Positions 43,482 through 52,404 of a stretch of 64,000 nucleotides of DNA are shown here, one piece after another; the stretch's first letter is position 1; each line of letters opens with the position of its first letter. Origin of the DNA: Chelativorans salis (GTDB taxonomy: Bacteria > Pseudomonadota > Alphaproteobacteria > Rhizobiales > Rhizobiaceae); the NCBI RefSeq assembly GCF_025336525.1, contig NZ_JAOCZP010000001.1:744001-808000 (forward strand), in the 5' to 3' direction. The notes under the pieces are model-generated. The model was given only the letters and a program-made list of their open reading frames with translations. It had not been told where the DNA came from and did no database searches. The position numbers were made by a program, and so were the translations under genes.

Positions 43482-43820
43482 TTAATGCAGCGCGGCGGCG
43501 AGGTACTCCCTCACCTTTTCAAGATTGAGTTGCGCAACGCTTGTAGGCGCCCCGTCCATCAACATCCGCACGACGAACAGCTCACCTGCCTCTGGAAATT
43601 CCTCATAACGCTCCTGCGCGATCCGCCGCCCCTCTTCGCCGGCGACGCGCAAGCCGTCGAGATGCGCTTCCAGCCGCTCGACCAGCCGGGCGAGGCGCTC
43701 CTCGTCCATCTCCGGGTTCTCGTCCGGGTTGAGCAGGTGGTGGTCGTAGACGGTCCACAGGAAGGCCGCCATTTCGGCGTGCTGACGGACAATCTCCGGA
43801 AGCACCGGCGCGCGCGGCAT
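43482..43820 (-). CDS. Short TIGR02270-like T6SS-associated protein, probably truncated
   Basis: A 112-residue protein starting VLPEIVRQHAEMAAFLWTVY, with LARLVERLEAHLDGLRVAGE and GELFVVRMLMDG. This matches the N-terminus of the TIGR02270 family, HEAT-repeat proteins of about 400 residues found beside vgrG. Here the frame ends at a TAA after 112 residues and the HEAT repeats are absent, so it is either a truncated relic or a short derivative. It overlaps the DUF6484 stop by one base and is the last gene of the vgrG unit. Confidence 0.6.
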   Translation of the reverse strand: MPRAPVLPEIVRQHAEMAAFLWTVYDHHLLNPDENPEMDEERLARLVERLEAHLDGLRVAGEEGRRIAQERYEEFPEAGELFVVRMLMDGAPTSVAQLNLEKVREYLAAALH

Positions 43821-44251
43821 CAGTTGAGGTTCACCGAGCCGCCTCGGATGCGGTTGGCGGCGCTGGCGTGGCTGGTGACATAGGTGCCGCGAATTGTGAT
43901 GCGGCCGTCCTTTTCCAGGATGATCCTGGCCTTTCCGCAGCGCAGCTCGACGCGCTCCTGACCTGTGATCGTCACGCGCTCGCCGTCGCGGATCACCTCC
44001 GGCGTGATGCCCGGCGCCTTGCGGGCCGGTGCTACGATGCGCCCGACGATCAGCGGCTTTGCGGGGTTCCCTCCTTCGAAGAGGAGCGCCACCTCGGCAC
44101 CCAGCGCCTCCGGCGAAAGCTCGACCAGGCTGCGCGCCGGCAGCGCGGTCTCCTTCGGATTACCCGCAAAGACGACCAGCGGCTTGGCTCCGTCGAAGCC
44201 CATCAGCACGCCGATCACCACGCCCTCGATCCGCTCGCGCACCTTCGCCAT
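43820..44251 (-). CDS. DUF6484 protein of the vgrG unit
   Basis: A 143-residue protein of the DUF6484 type: EGVVIGVLMGFDGAKPLVVF, VALLFEGGNPAKPLIVGRIV. The C-terminus (VELRCGKARIILEKDGRITI, RGTYVTSHASAANRIRGG) resembles the tail of VgrG proteins. It follows vgrG by ten bases on the same strand. Similar proteins accompany VgrG/PAAR effectors in other T6SS loci; a role in spike assembly or effector docking is possible. No signal peptide or membrane helix. Confidence 0.8.
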   Translation of the reverse strand: MAKVRERIEGVVIGVLMGFDGAKPLVVFAGNPKETALPARSLVELSPEALGAEVALLFEGGNPAKPLIVGRIVAPARKAPGITPEVIRDGERVTITGQERVELRCGKARIILEKDGRITIRGTYVTSHASAANRIRGGSVNLN

Positions 44252-44261
44252 CGCCGTGCCC

Positions 44262-46592
44262 TCAGTTCTGGTTGATCTTCGAGCCCTTCATTGTGATGTC
44301 GCTCGAAGCCTTCACGTTGATCTTGCCCGATCCCTTGATCGTAATGTCCTTGCCTTCGATCGAGATGGTGCCGTCCTTCTTCATCGCGATCGCCGCCGAG
44401 CCGCATTTGATGACGATGGAATCGCCGGCTTCGATCAGGAGGTCCTTGCCGACCTTGATCGCACCGTCCTCGCCGACCTCCACCAGGCTTCCCTTGCCGA
44501 TCTTGAGCGCGCGAGCCCCGCCGACCTCCGTCGCATCGTCTTCGGCGACCTTGGCGCTACGGCCCTTGCCGATCTCGCTCGTCTGGCCGCCACCAACCTT
44601 GAAGCTCTGGTCCCCGCCGATCTCCACACTCTGGTTCGAGCCGATCCGCCAGCTGTCGGATGAGCCGATGCTGTGGCTCTGGTTGATGCCCACCGTCATC
44701 GACCGGTCGGCACCGATCGTGTTCGTCTGTGCTGCCGCGACGTTGCGGGTTTCGGCCGCCCCAACCGCATCCACGCGGGCCGCGCCAACCTTGATCGTCT
44801 GGACAGCACCCACGGTCTGTGTGTGGTTGGAGCCGATGGTCTCGGTCGAGTTCGCGCCGATGCCGATGGTCTCATCCGCGCCCACCGTCAGCGAGCGGTT
44901 GATGCCCACCGTCTCGGTATCGTTCGAGCCGATCTCGACGGTGCGATCCACGCCCACCTTCGTGGTCTTGTTGTTGCCAACGTCCTCGTCGAGATTGACG
45001 CCCACGGAGTGCTTGGCATTGTTGTCGATGCGGTCCGACTGGTCGTGCTGGACGAGCTTGCTGCGATCGTTCTTGATCAGAAGGTTGTGGTCTTTCTGGG
45101 CCTGGAAATAGACCTCCTCGGAGCCCGCCTTGTCCTCAAATCGCAGCTCATTCCAGCCTCCGCCACCGAGCGAGGAATTGGTTTTCAGCCCCGACTGCGT
45201 TGCATTTCCCGGCAGCTCGTAGGGTGGCATCTGGGCGGCGTTATAGACCCGGCCGGTGATGATCGGCCGGTCCGGATCGCCCTCGATGAAGTCGATAATC
45301 ACCTCCTGGCCGATGCGGGGGATCTGTATGAAACCCCAGCCGCTGCCGGCCCAGGTCTGCGATACGCGCACGAAGCAGGAGCTATTCTGGTCCTTCCTGC
45401 CTTCGCGATCCCAGTGGAACTGCACCTTCACACGGGCGTATTCGTCGGTGAATATCTCTTCGCCCGAGGGGCCGACGACGGTCGCTGTCTGCGGCCCGCG
45501 CATGACGGGACGCGAGGTGATGCGCGGCGGGCGATACGGCACGGAGGTCGGCGCCAGCTCCAGCACTACGCCGAAATTCTCATCTTCCGGTTCGGCGCCG
45601 CTGCGGTACTCGGGGTCGAACAGCTTGTACTCGGCGCTGATGACCAGGTACTCCTGGTTCTGGTCCTTGCGCGGGAAGTCCTCGAGCTCGAAGGTGCATC
45701 CGGGAAAGAGCCCACGCACCGTGCCGGCGGCCGCGATGCGCTGATGTGCGGCCTGGAGTTCCTCGCGCCGGATTGATGCGATTGTATCACCGCGGCCGAT
45801 TTCCAGATGCGCGCCGGGCTGCCGGTAATTCTCACCCTCTGCCAACTCGTGGCTGAAGGGCTGGGCGGACTTGGTCATCAGGTCCGTGCGCGGCTTCTTG
45901 AAGTCGTAGTCGGTGTGGGCGTAAGCGCCCGGCCTGACGGAACTGCCGGGAATCCACTCCGTGATGTATTCCACGTCGCGCCGCATCGCCTGGCCTTCGA
46001 AATGGTACGGCACCGTCTCGCAGCCCGGCGCCGGCTTTAGCTTGCTCATGGCGTCGGCGAGGATCATTTTGTGCTCCCCGTCGCCATGCTCGAAGAAATA
46101 CATGATGCCCTCATGCTCGAGCAGGCGCTGCACGAAATCGAGGTCGGTTTCGTCGTACTGCACGCAGTATTCGTGCGGGTCGTAGGAAGCCTGCAGCCGC
46201 TTCTCGAATTTCGCCGAGCCGTATTTCGAGAAGATCTTCTCGACGATCTCGACCGTGCTCATGTTCTGGAAAATGCGGCAGTCCGTCGTCGTGCCGAGGA
46301 ACCACAGCCACGGCCGGACGACCGCCTCGTAATGGGCCAGACGATCCTCGATCCTGGTCAGCCGGAATTCCGACACCAGTCCGCTGAACCAGCGCTTGGG
46401 CTCGCCCGCTTCCGCCTCGACCGATACCGCCCCGCCGAGCATATCCAGCGGATCAATCTCCTGGTCCTTGCTGACGAAGCCGACCGTATAGGCGAAACAG
46501 CGGCTGATCTCGTCGCGCCCGAGGAGATGCGTGAAGGTCAGCGCGTCCGGGCCGAGCGGCGTCTGGACGGCTGTGACACGATCGTTGGACAT
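44262..46592 (-). CDS. vgrG: T6SS spike protein VgrG (TssI)
   Basis: A 776-residue spike protein. The gp27/gp44-like base covers ~1-380 (LTFTHLLGRDEISRCFAYTV; AHYEAVVRPWLWFL; EYCVQYDETDLDFVQRLLEH). A gp5-like OB domain follows (EYARVKVQFHWDREG; GWGFIQIPRIGQEVIIDFIE; GDPDRPIITGRVYN). A beta-helical needle of 22 octads occupies 538-713, and the C-terminus (ISIEGKDITIKGSGKINVKA) is short. No extra effector domain is present, so cargo is probably delivered by the DUF4150 tip protein. It is the first gene of a unit with DUF6484 and the TIGR02270-like gene. Confidence 0.95.
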   Translation of the reverse strand: MSNDRVTAVQTPLGPDALTFTHLLGRDEISRCFAYTVGFVSKDQEIDPLDMLGGAVSVEAEAGEPKRWFSGLVSEFRLTRIEDRLAHYEAVVRPWLWFLGTTTDCRIFQNMSTVEIVEKIFSKYGSAKFEKRLQASYDPHEYCVQYDETDLDFVQRLLEHEGIMYFFEHGDGEHKMILADAMSKLKPAPGCETVPYHFEGQAMRRDVEYITEWIPGSSVRPGAYAHTDYDFKKPRTDLMTKSAQPFSHELAEGENYRQPGAHLEIGRGDTIASIRREELQAAHQRIAAAGTVRGLFPGCTFELEDFPRKDQNQEYLVISAEYKLFDPEYRSGAEPEDENFGVVLELAPTSVPYRPPRITSRPVMRGPQTATVVGPSGEEIFTDEYARVKVQFHWDREGRKDQNSSCFVRVSQTWAGSGWGFIQIPRIGQEVIIDFIEGDPDRPIITGRVYNAAQMPPYELPGNATQSGLKTNSSLGGGGWNELRFEDKAGSEEVYFQAQKDHNLLIKNDRSKLVQHDQSDRIDNNAKHSVGVNLDEDVGNNKTTKVGVDRTVEIGSNDTETVGINRSLTVGADETIGIGANSTETIGSNHTQTVGAVQTIKVGAARVDAVGAAETRNVAAAQTNTIGADRSMTVGINQSHSIGSSDSWRIGSNQSVEIGGDQSFKVGGGQTSEIGKGRSAKVAEDDATEVGGARALKIGKGSLVEVGEDGAIKVGKDLLIEAGDSIVIKCGSAAIAMKKDGTISIEGKDITIKGSGKINVKASSDITMKGSKINQN
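44454..44981 (-). repeat. 22 tandem octapeptide repeats in the VgrG needle
   Basis: Residues 538-713 of VgrG split without gaps into 22 eight-residue units of the form (V/I)G-x-(N/D)-x-(T/S)-x-x, for example VGNNKTTK, IGSNDTET, VGINRSLT and IGSNHTQT. Two units have Ala in place of Gly (VAAAQTNT, VAEDDATE). This matches the VxGxxxxx octads of the T4 gp5 triple-stranded beta-helix. The DNA copies have diverged, so the repeat is visible mainly at protein level. Confidence 0.85.
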
Positions 46593-46786
46593 GGCGTCGT
46601 GCCCCCTCCAAGAACGCGGCCGATCTTAGTTTCGAGCTTAGCACATGTCTTCGAACCCACAAAGAAGAGCCGCCTGGGCCGCCGCAAGCGTGCGAAGCAT
46701 ATTCCCGCGCATCCTGCTGGCTTTTCGAACTGTGCTAGAATAAGGCGGAAACGGCGGCAGGAAACGAACGTGGCGGGCGATTTCTG

Positions 46787-47875
46787 ATGCATATCAGTCT
46801 GAGGATCGACAATGTCGACCGGCTGCCCGGCGGCGGTCCGCTCAGCTTTCAGGCGCAGGAGCGCAGTTTCGAGATCGGCCGCGAGAGCCGCGACTGGCGC
46901 TTACCTGATCCGAACAGGTTCATCTCCGGCCGGCACTGCGAAGTCCGCTTCGAAAACAGTGCATTCTGGCTTCATGATGTCTCCCGCAACGGAACCTTCA
47001 TCAACGGATCCAGCCGGCGTCTGGAGACCCCGCATCGCCTCGCCGACGGAGATCGGGTGAGGATCGGCCCCTACATCATCTCTGTGTCCCTCTCCGAAGG
47101 CCGGCGCGAGCGTGTACTGGCACCCGGCGAGGGGGCCCGATGGTCCCAATCCGGGAGTCCCGCACGCCCGTCGGACCCCTTCTTCGGCGGTCAGGCAAGC
47201 CAGCGAAGGTTTCCGGGCAACAGCCGGCCGACGACACATCCGCCACCCGAGGAAAGCGGCATTGAAGGGGCGGCCCCGTTGACGCCGAACGCCTCCGGCC
47301 ACCACGACACTGCCGATGTCTTCCTGCACATTGCCGTAGCAGCGGGCGTGCGGCCCGAGATATTCACAATGCGCGATCAGCGCGAAGTTGCCGCCGAGAT
47401 CGGGGCGATCCTGCGCAACACGATCGATGAGCTCGCTGTGATGCTGAAGGCGCGTGCCTCCGCGAAGGTGCTCACGAGGAGCGGCCACCAGACAATGGTG
47501 GGGCCGGCCGACAACAATCCCCTGAAATCCGTTCCGGGATCCGAAGACATCCTGGAGATCATGTTCACACGCAACAGAACCGGATATCTCGACGCCAAGC
47601 GTAGCGTAGAGGAGGCGTTCAACGACCTGGAGACGCATGAATATGCCACCTATGCCGCTATGCAGCAGGCGCTGTTCCGGCTCCTCGAAGACCTTTCGCC
47701 AGAGGCCATAGAACGGAAAGTGCCCGCCGCCGTCTTCGCATCGCGAAAGGCTCGCGCTTGGGATGCCTTCGTCGCGACCTGGAAAGCCCGGGAGGACGCC
47801 CACGAAAACGGCATGCTTGACGTCTTCCTCGCCTATTTCGCAGAAGCCTACGCCAAGGCCGTCAAGCAGAAATAG
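46787..47875 (+). CDS. Second FHA-domain TagH-like protein
   Basis: A 362-residue protein with an N-terminal FHA domain (FEIGRESRDWRLPDPNRFIS, GRHCEVRFEN, DVSRNGTFINGS) and a TagH-like C-terminal domain (DNNPLKSVPGSEDILEIMFT; YAAMQQALFRLLEDLSPEAI) joined by a disordered linker. It is a shorter paralogue of the FHA protein at 30770. The start ATG 46787 lies in a 194-bp region divergent from vgrG and is preceded by a weak GGCGGGCGA. With two kinases in the island, each FHA protein may read a different phosphotarget; this is inference. Confidence 0.88.
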   Translation: MHISLRIDNVDRLPGGGPLSFQAQERSFEIGRESRDWRLPDPNRFISGRHCEVRFENSAFWLHDVSRNGTFINGSSRRLETPHRLADGDRVRIGPYIISVSLSEGRRERVLAPGEGARWSQSGSPARPSDPFFGGQASQRRFPGNSRPTTHPPPEESGIEGAAPLTPNASGHHDTADVFLHIAVAAGVRPEIFTMRDQREVAAEIGAILRNTIDELAVMLKARASAKVLTRSGHQTMVGPADNNPLKSVPGSEDILEIMFTRNRTGYLDAKRSVEEAFNDLETHEYATYAAMQQALFRLLEDLSPEAIERKVPAAVFASRKARAWDAFVATWKAREDAHENGMLDVFLAYFAEAYAKAVKQK

Positions 47876-47909
47876 CCTTGCCCATTCTGCCGCCGAGCAT
47901 GGCGGAGGG

Positions 47910-50495
47910 TCAGAAAGCCATCTTGAGACCGATCTTGCCGCCCAGGGTGGAGGAGTCTGCCGAGAACTTGCCGCGGACCTCGCTGCTGACGGTCGTCCGC
48001 TGCGAGACCCGCAGGTTGAAGCCGGCCGACAGCGCGGCCGAAAAGTCCGCATCGTCGAAGGCGATCTCGCGGCCATCCAGAACGGAGGTGTTGCGATAGC
48101 CGAACCTTTGCTGTAGGTTCGCACGCGCATAGGGGCTGATTACCATGCCGTTTTTGAGCTTATAGTCGGCGTAGATGCCGGGCTCGAACTTAACCGCCCC
48201 GAACGATATCCGGCTTTCTCCAAAACGGTTGCCGCCGCTGTCAATATAGTCATCTCCCCTGAAGGTGACGCCCAGAAGTCCGCCCCGCAGGTCGAAGCGC
48301 ACGCGCTCGCTCAGGGTGAAAATGCGGCCGACAGACCCCGTCACCGCGAAACCTTTGGTATCGTAACTGCCCGTGGTGTTCAGGACACCGTTCGTTATAT
48401 CCGTCTCCCCCAAAAAGGCGGTAGCCGACACGAGCGCATAATTGAAACCCTGGCGGAAGAGCCCGTAGCCGCCGAACATGACGCTTCCATTGTCGGCGTC
48501 GCCAATGCGGTCGAACCCCTGGAAGGCACCCAAGCCGACATCGGTCGACGCATAGCCGCCGAACAGTCCGAGATTGAGCCCATAGCGGTCGTCGAAGCCG
48601 AAATGCTTTGCCGCGTTGAAGTCGAGGCTGATTGCGGCGGAGAAGTCGCTGGCATCGAAGCTTGGGCCCGGACCCGTCAGGCTGTTGTGGCTGATCGTGA
48701 AGCCATCATGCTCGACATGCGCCCACTGGCCGGAGGCGAAGACACCGAATGTGGGGGCGATCGCCACCATTTCCGCAGGCCCGAGGCCAAGAAGCGCGGC
48801 AATCGCGTCGTTGTTGATGCCGTAGAGGGTGCTCAAAACATTATCGACGGTGCTGACGTCGATGGCGTTCTGCGGGGCGGCGGCGACGCCAAAGAGCGCC
48901 GGGGTAACGCGGATGAATAATCCGTCGAGACCGGCGATCACCTCATAGGTGAAGAGCGAAGCTGTCGTGCCTGGCACGCCTGAAATGAGAAACGTGCCGT
49001 CGACCGGCCCGCCGGCAAGGATGATGGGGATGTCCGTCGGGCCGGTGAATGCCGGCGTGCCCAGTAGATTGACGAGGATGGTGTTCGTACCGGTCGCCGT
49101 CAACGTGTCGGCGACGAGTCGGTCCACCAGCGAGGTCTGCTGGTTCAGGTCGATGCCAATCTGACTGTCGCTGATCGCCAGCCCGCCGAGCGTCAGAACA
49201 TCGCCCGCCACCCCGTCGATCATGTCGAGGGTCGAATTGGACAGCGTCAGATCTCCAAGGAGTCCGGTGTCGCCGTTGACGAAGAGGGTCGAACCGTTGC
49301 TCAGGCTCAGATTGCCGATACCGATCGTTCCCGTGCCGAAGCCGAGCGTGGAATTGTCTAGCGCCAGGCTGTCGAAGCCGGTGAAGACCTGTGTTTTTGT
49401 TCCGCCTCCGGCAAGATCCGTGTCTGTTATGCTGCCGACTGAATTCGTGCCACTGAAAAGGACATCATTGCGCAGGTCGAGCGGGTTCGGGACGACGGCA
49501 TCGTCGATGATCAGTGTGTCGCCCGAGATGCCGACGATGTCACCGCCAATGGTGCCGCCGTAGAGGCGAACTGTTTCGGCTTCCACATCGCCTGCGATCG
49601 CGCCGCCCGAGACCGTGACCTCGTCTTCGCCCTCGTTTCCGCGTACATCCCCCTCGATTTGGCCGCCGGAGACGGCGATCCGGTCCGAACCCTCGTTGCC
49701 GGCAACATAGGAACTGATCGCGCCGCCCGAGATCGTGAGCGTGTCGTCGCCGCCGCCGCCGCTCACCGCTCCTCCCAGTGTGCCGGCGGTCATCTCGAAA
49801 ACGTCGTCGCCATCCTCAAGGCCAACGGCATCGGGCCCCGTCTCGGCGTTGCCGTGGATATTTGCGGTTCCGGAGATCGTCACTATGTCGTTCTGGCTTC
49901 CGGCAAATATGGACCCCTCTATCGTGCCCCCGCTGACAGTAAACGTGTTGCCGCCGCCGAGGCCGTACAACGATCCGGTGACCGTGCCTCCGCTCATGAT
50001 GAAGGTGTCGGCGCCCGGCGCATCCTCCGCGTCCTCACCATAGACACTGCCGTACACGGCGCCGCCATGCATCTCGAACCGGTCGGCGCCGGCGCCGAGA
50101 TCGATATGGATTAGGTCCACCGAATTACCGACCGTGCCGCCGGAGATGACAACGGTGTCGTCACCGCCGAGCATCAGGATGAAGCCGGGGCTGGACAACA
50201 GGTTGTTGTCACCATCGACGGCTGGAGTTTCCGCGCCGTCCTCGCTGATGCTGCCACCCGTCATGGTCAGCGTATCGCTCGCATTGCCGTCGTAAAACTC
50301 AAGGTCTCCAAAAAAATACTGAGTGGCAAACGGCGCCGCCGCTGGATCGCCAGGCTCGCAGACGATGTCCACCCCGCCCGCAGTGTTCTCACTCGCCTCG
50401 CAGGCTTCGGCCCCTGATGAATAAAAAGATGATGCAGCGGCAACCGCCAGCCCGGACGCACCATACAGCCGAAGTGTCCAAGACCTGCCGATCAT
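47910..50495 (-). CDS. Autotransporter with repeat-rich passenger and C-terminal beta-barrel
   Basis: An 861-residue protein with a signal peptide (~1-31, ending SSGAEAC). The passenger (~60-380) is built from SGGxIxGxV-type repeats (FTVSGGTIEGSI, DTLTISGGAISSYV, IAVSGGQIEGDV), which predict a beta-helix. The C-terminal ~270 residues form an autotransporter beta-barrel ending in Phe (GLKMAF), the outer-membrane signature. Its role beside T6SS genes is unclear: adhesion to target cells or simple co-location are both possible. It is convergent with the second FHA gene (34-bp gap) and divergent from the second caspase-like gene. Confidence 0.85.
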   Translation of the reverse strand: MIGRSWTLRLYGASGLAVAAASSFYSSGAEACEASENTAGGVDIVCEPGDPAAAPFATQYFFGDLEFYDGNASDTLTMTGGSISEDGAETPAVDGDNNLLSSPGFILMLGGDDTVVISGGTVGNSVDLIHIDLGAGADRFEMHGGAVYGSVYGEDAEDAPGADTFIMSGGTVTGSLYGLGGGNTFTVSGGTIEGSIFAGSQNDIVTISGTANIHGNAETGPDAVGLEDGDDVFEMTAGTLGGAVSGGGGDDTLTISGGAISSYVAGNEGSDRIAVSGGQIEGDVRGNEGEDEVTVSGGAIAGDVEAETVRLYGGTIGGDIVGISGDTLIIDDAVVPNPLDLRNDVLFSGTNSVGSITDTDLAGGGTKTQVFTGFDSLALDNSTLGFGTGTIGIGNLSLSNGSTLFVNGDTGLLGDLTLSNSTLDMIDGVAGDVLTLGGLAISDSQIGIDLNQQTSLVDRLVADTLTATGTNTILVNLLGTPAFTGPTDIPIILAGGPVDGTFLISGVPGTTASLFTYEVIAGLDGLFIRVTPALFGVAAAPQNAIDVSTVDNVLSTLYGINNDAIAALLGLGPAEMVAIAPTFGVFASGQWAHVEHDGFTISHNSLTGPGPSFDASDFSAAISLDFNAAKHFGFDDRYGLNLGLFGGYASTDVGLGAFQGFDRIGDADNGSVMFGGYGLFRQGFNYALVSATAFLGETDITNGVLNTTGSYDTKGFAVTGSVGRIFTLSERVRFDLRGGLLGVTFRGDDYIDSGGNRFGESRISFGAVKFEPGIYADYKLKNGMVISPYARANLQQRFGYRNTSVLDGREIAFDDADFSAALSAGFNLRVSQRTTVSSEVRGKFSADSSTLGGKIGLKMAF

Positions 50496-50684
50496 CGCTG
50501 TCCCCTTCCCGCCAGAGGCCTGCGCGCCAACCTTTCGTCACCTCTTCGGGTGTGGCCGCGCTTCAAAATACCACCAGCTGCAATCAGGCGCCACATTTCG
50601 CTCAGGTGAACAGAAAGGTGGGGTGCATATAGTGTTCGTTGGGATACACTTTCGCGGATCCCGCAAATGCTTTCCGCGCCCAAG

Positions 50685-50840
50685 TTAGCTCGCCCTATGC
50701 CGCGCTTCCATCTTGGTGTAGAATTTGTCCCGATCTTCGGCGCTACGGAGGTGGGTCTCCCCAGAGGGCGACACTGCTTCGCCGAAGAAATCGATGGCCT
50801 CAGGATTGCCGCGCGGGACGAGCAAGCTGCCATGCCCCAT
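50685..50840 (-). CDS. Possible 51-residue protein in a divergent promoter region
   Basis: A minus-strand frame from ATG 50840, with AAGGAAC upstream, encodes 51 residues of ordinary composition (GNPEAIDFFGEAVSPSGETH, then LRSAEDRDKFYTKMEARHRAS). Third codon positions are GC-biased as in real genes here. It overlaps the 5' end of the caspase-like gene by nine bases on the opposite strand. I recognise no family; it may be a relic or a chance frame. Confidence 0.3.
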   Translation of the reverse strand: MGHGSLLVPRGNPEAIDFFGEAVSPSGETHLRSAEDRDKFYTKMEARHRAS

Positions 50841-52286
50841 CTGTTCCTTCTTCATGTTTCGGCGTTGCTGCTCTTTTTCATGCTCGGCTCGTCTGGCGCT
50901 CGTGCGGCGGTCGAGGAAGAAGACGCCGCGCAGCCGCGAACGCGCATCGCAATCGTCATCGGCAACTCCGACTATCAGAGCGCAAGACTTGAGCATCTGC
51001 CAAACGCGACCAACGATGCGACGAAGCTGGCCGAGAGCCTGGAACGGCTGAATTTCGACGTTATGACGGGTACCAACCTTTCGGTCGAGGAATTCAATGC
51101 GCTTTTCGACGAGGCGGAGAGCAAGCTTCCCGGTGCCAGTGCTGTTCTGATTTTCTACGCCGGCCACGGCATTCAGTCTGAGGGCGAGAACTATCTGCTC
51201 CCCGTCGATACGCCCGATCCCGAAAGTCTGGAAAAACTGAAGGCCGGTGCCATCAGGCTCAACGAGCTGATTGCGCGCTTTGCGAACCGCGCTCGCCAGA
51301 CGTTTATCTTCCTCGACGCCTGCCGCAACAATCCGCTCGGCAGCGGCGCGGGCGCGAGCGACGGTCTGGCGCAAGTCGAGGTAGGCGAGAATACCTTCAT
51401 CGCCTTTGCCACACAGCCGGGCAATGTGACGGTAGACGGTGCCGGCGAGAACAGCCCCTTCACCGCTGCGCTCCTCAAGAACATCGAGATTCCGGGCTTG
51501 AGCATCTCCGACATGATGATCCGTGTGCGCAACGGAACGGAAGCGCTGACGCTCGGCCGACAGGTCCCGTGGGACCAGTCGAACCTGCGTGAGCAATTCT
51601 ATTTCACCGAGCAGCAGGTGCTTGATCCGGTGCAGCTCAGCGCCAGCCTTTCGCGCATCCTGTCAGACCCCATCGCCAAGGAAAAGCTGCAGGTCGAGCT
51701 TGCCTCCAATGACCTGCAGACCGCGGTCCTTATCGTCGGGCAGACGCTTCGATCGGTGGAAATTCCCGAGGATGCGCCATCCGGCCTAGCCGGCACCCAG
51801 ATCGCCAGCCTTTCGCACGAGACACTCGAAGGTGCCCGCCAAAGCGTGGTGTCCGGCATTGAGACCCTCATCGTTGGCAGGACCGCCACCGAGGATGACA
51901 GCAAGAAAGAAAGAATAGAGCTTGCCCGCAGCGTGCAGACGGAGTTGAGGCGCCTTGGCTGCTATCGTATGGGCGTGGACGGCATCTGGGGCAAGGGTTC
52001 GGTTCGCGCGGTAACGGACTTCTACAGGAACACCGGCCAGTCCGTTTCGAGCACCGAGCCGACTGTCGAACTCCTTGGCGACCTGTTTCTGCGCTCCGGC
52101 CGCATCTGCAAGGAACCCGTCATCGTCAGGAAGGCCGCGCCCGAGAAGGTTGCCTCGGGTGCCGGCGAGACGCGTAACAGCCGGCCCGGCGGCCGGAGCA
52201 CCGGAGGGCATTCCGAACCCGTCCGCCCACCTGCGCCCCCTCCTCCCGACATCAGCGGCGGGATAGGTATCGGCGGTGTGTTCTAG
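50832..52286 (+). CDS. Secreted caspase-like protease with C-terminal peptidoglycan-binding domain
   Basis: A 484-residue protein. The ATG at 50832 begins a signal peptide (MPHLFLLHVSALLLFFMLGS, cleaved after ~GARA). The caspase-like domain has VIGNSDYQSARLEHLPNATN, FYAGHGIQSEGENYLLPVD (His112) and IFLDACRNNPLG (Cys164), so the dyad is complete. A PG-binding-1-like domain (~364-402; VQTELRRLGCYRMGVDGIWG) follows, then a Pro/Gly-rich tail. It should act in the periplasm, perhaps attached to the cell wall. It is paralogous to the Sel1-linked caspase protein at the other end of the island and precedes the second tssL/tssM pair. Confidence 0.85.
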   Translation: MPHLFLLHVSALLLFFMLGSSGARAAVEEEDAAQPRTRIAIVIGNSDYQSARLEHLPNATNDATKLAESLERLNFDVMTGTNLSVEEFNALFDEAESKLPGASAVLIFYAGHGIQSEGENYLLPVDTPDPESLEKLKAGAIRLNELIARFANRARQTFIFLDACRNNPLGSGAGASDGLAQVEVGENTFIAFATQPGNVTVDGAGENSPFTAALLKNIEIPGLSISDMMIRVRNGTEALTLGRQVPWDQSNLREQFYFTEQQVLDPVQLSASLSRILSDPIAKEKLQVELASNDLQTAVLIVGQTLRSVEIPEDAPSGLAGTQIASLSHETLEGARQSVVSGIETLIVGRTATEDDSKKERIELARSVQTELRRLGCYRMGVDGIWGKGSVRAVTDFYRNTGQSVSSTEPTVELLGDLFLRSGRICKEPVIVRKAAPEKVASGAGETRNSRPGGRSTGGHSEPVRPPAPPPPDISGGIGIGGVF

Positions 52287-52404
52287 GCAGTGCGGACCAT
52301 GTGATGCGGGGCGCCCGGAAGCAAGATGAAGGGGGTATGACCACCGTACACCCATCGCGGGACGGTGCCTGTGGTAGATGCCGCGGACTGCCGGAAGATC
52401 GCCC

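Noticed and set aside
44454-44981. Tandem repeats considered as a CRISPR or satellite array
   Set aside because: Units are 24 bases with diverged DNA and no spacers; the repeat is in the protein needle.
44029-45111. A repetitive Pro/Ala/Thr-rich plus-strand frame opposite vgrG
   Set aside because: Its periodicity is the reverse image of the VgrG octads; no independent signals.
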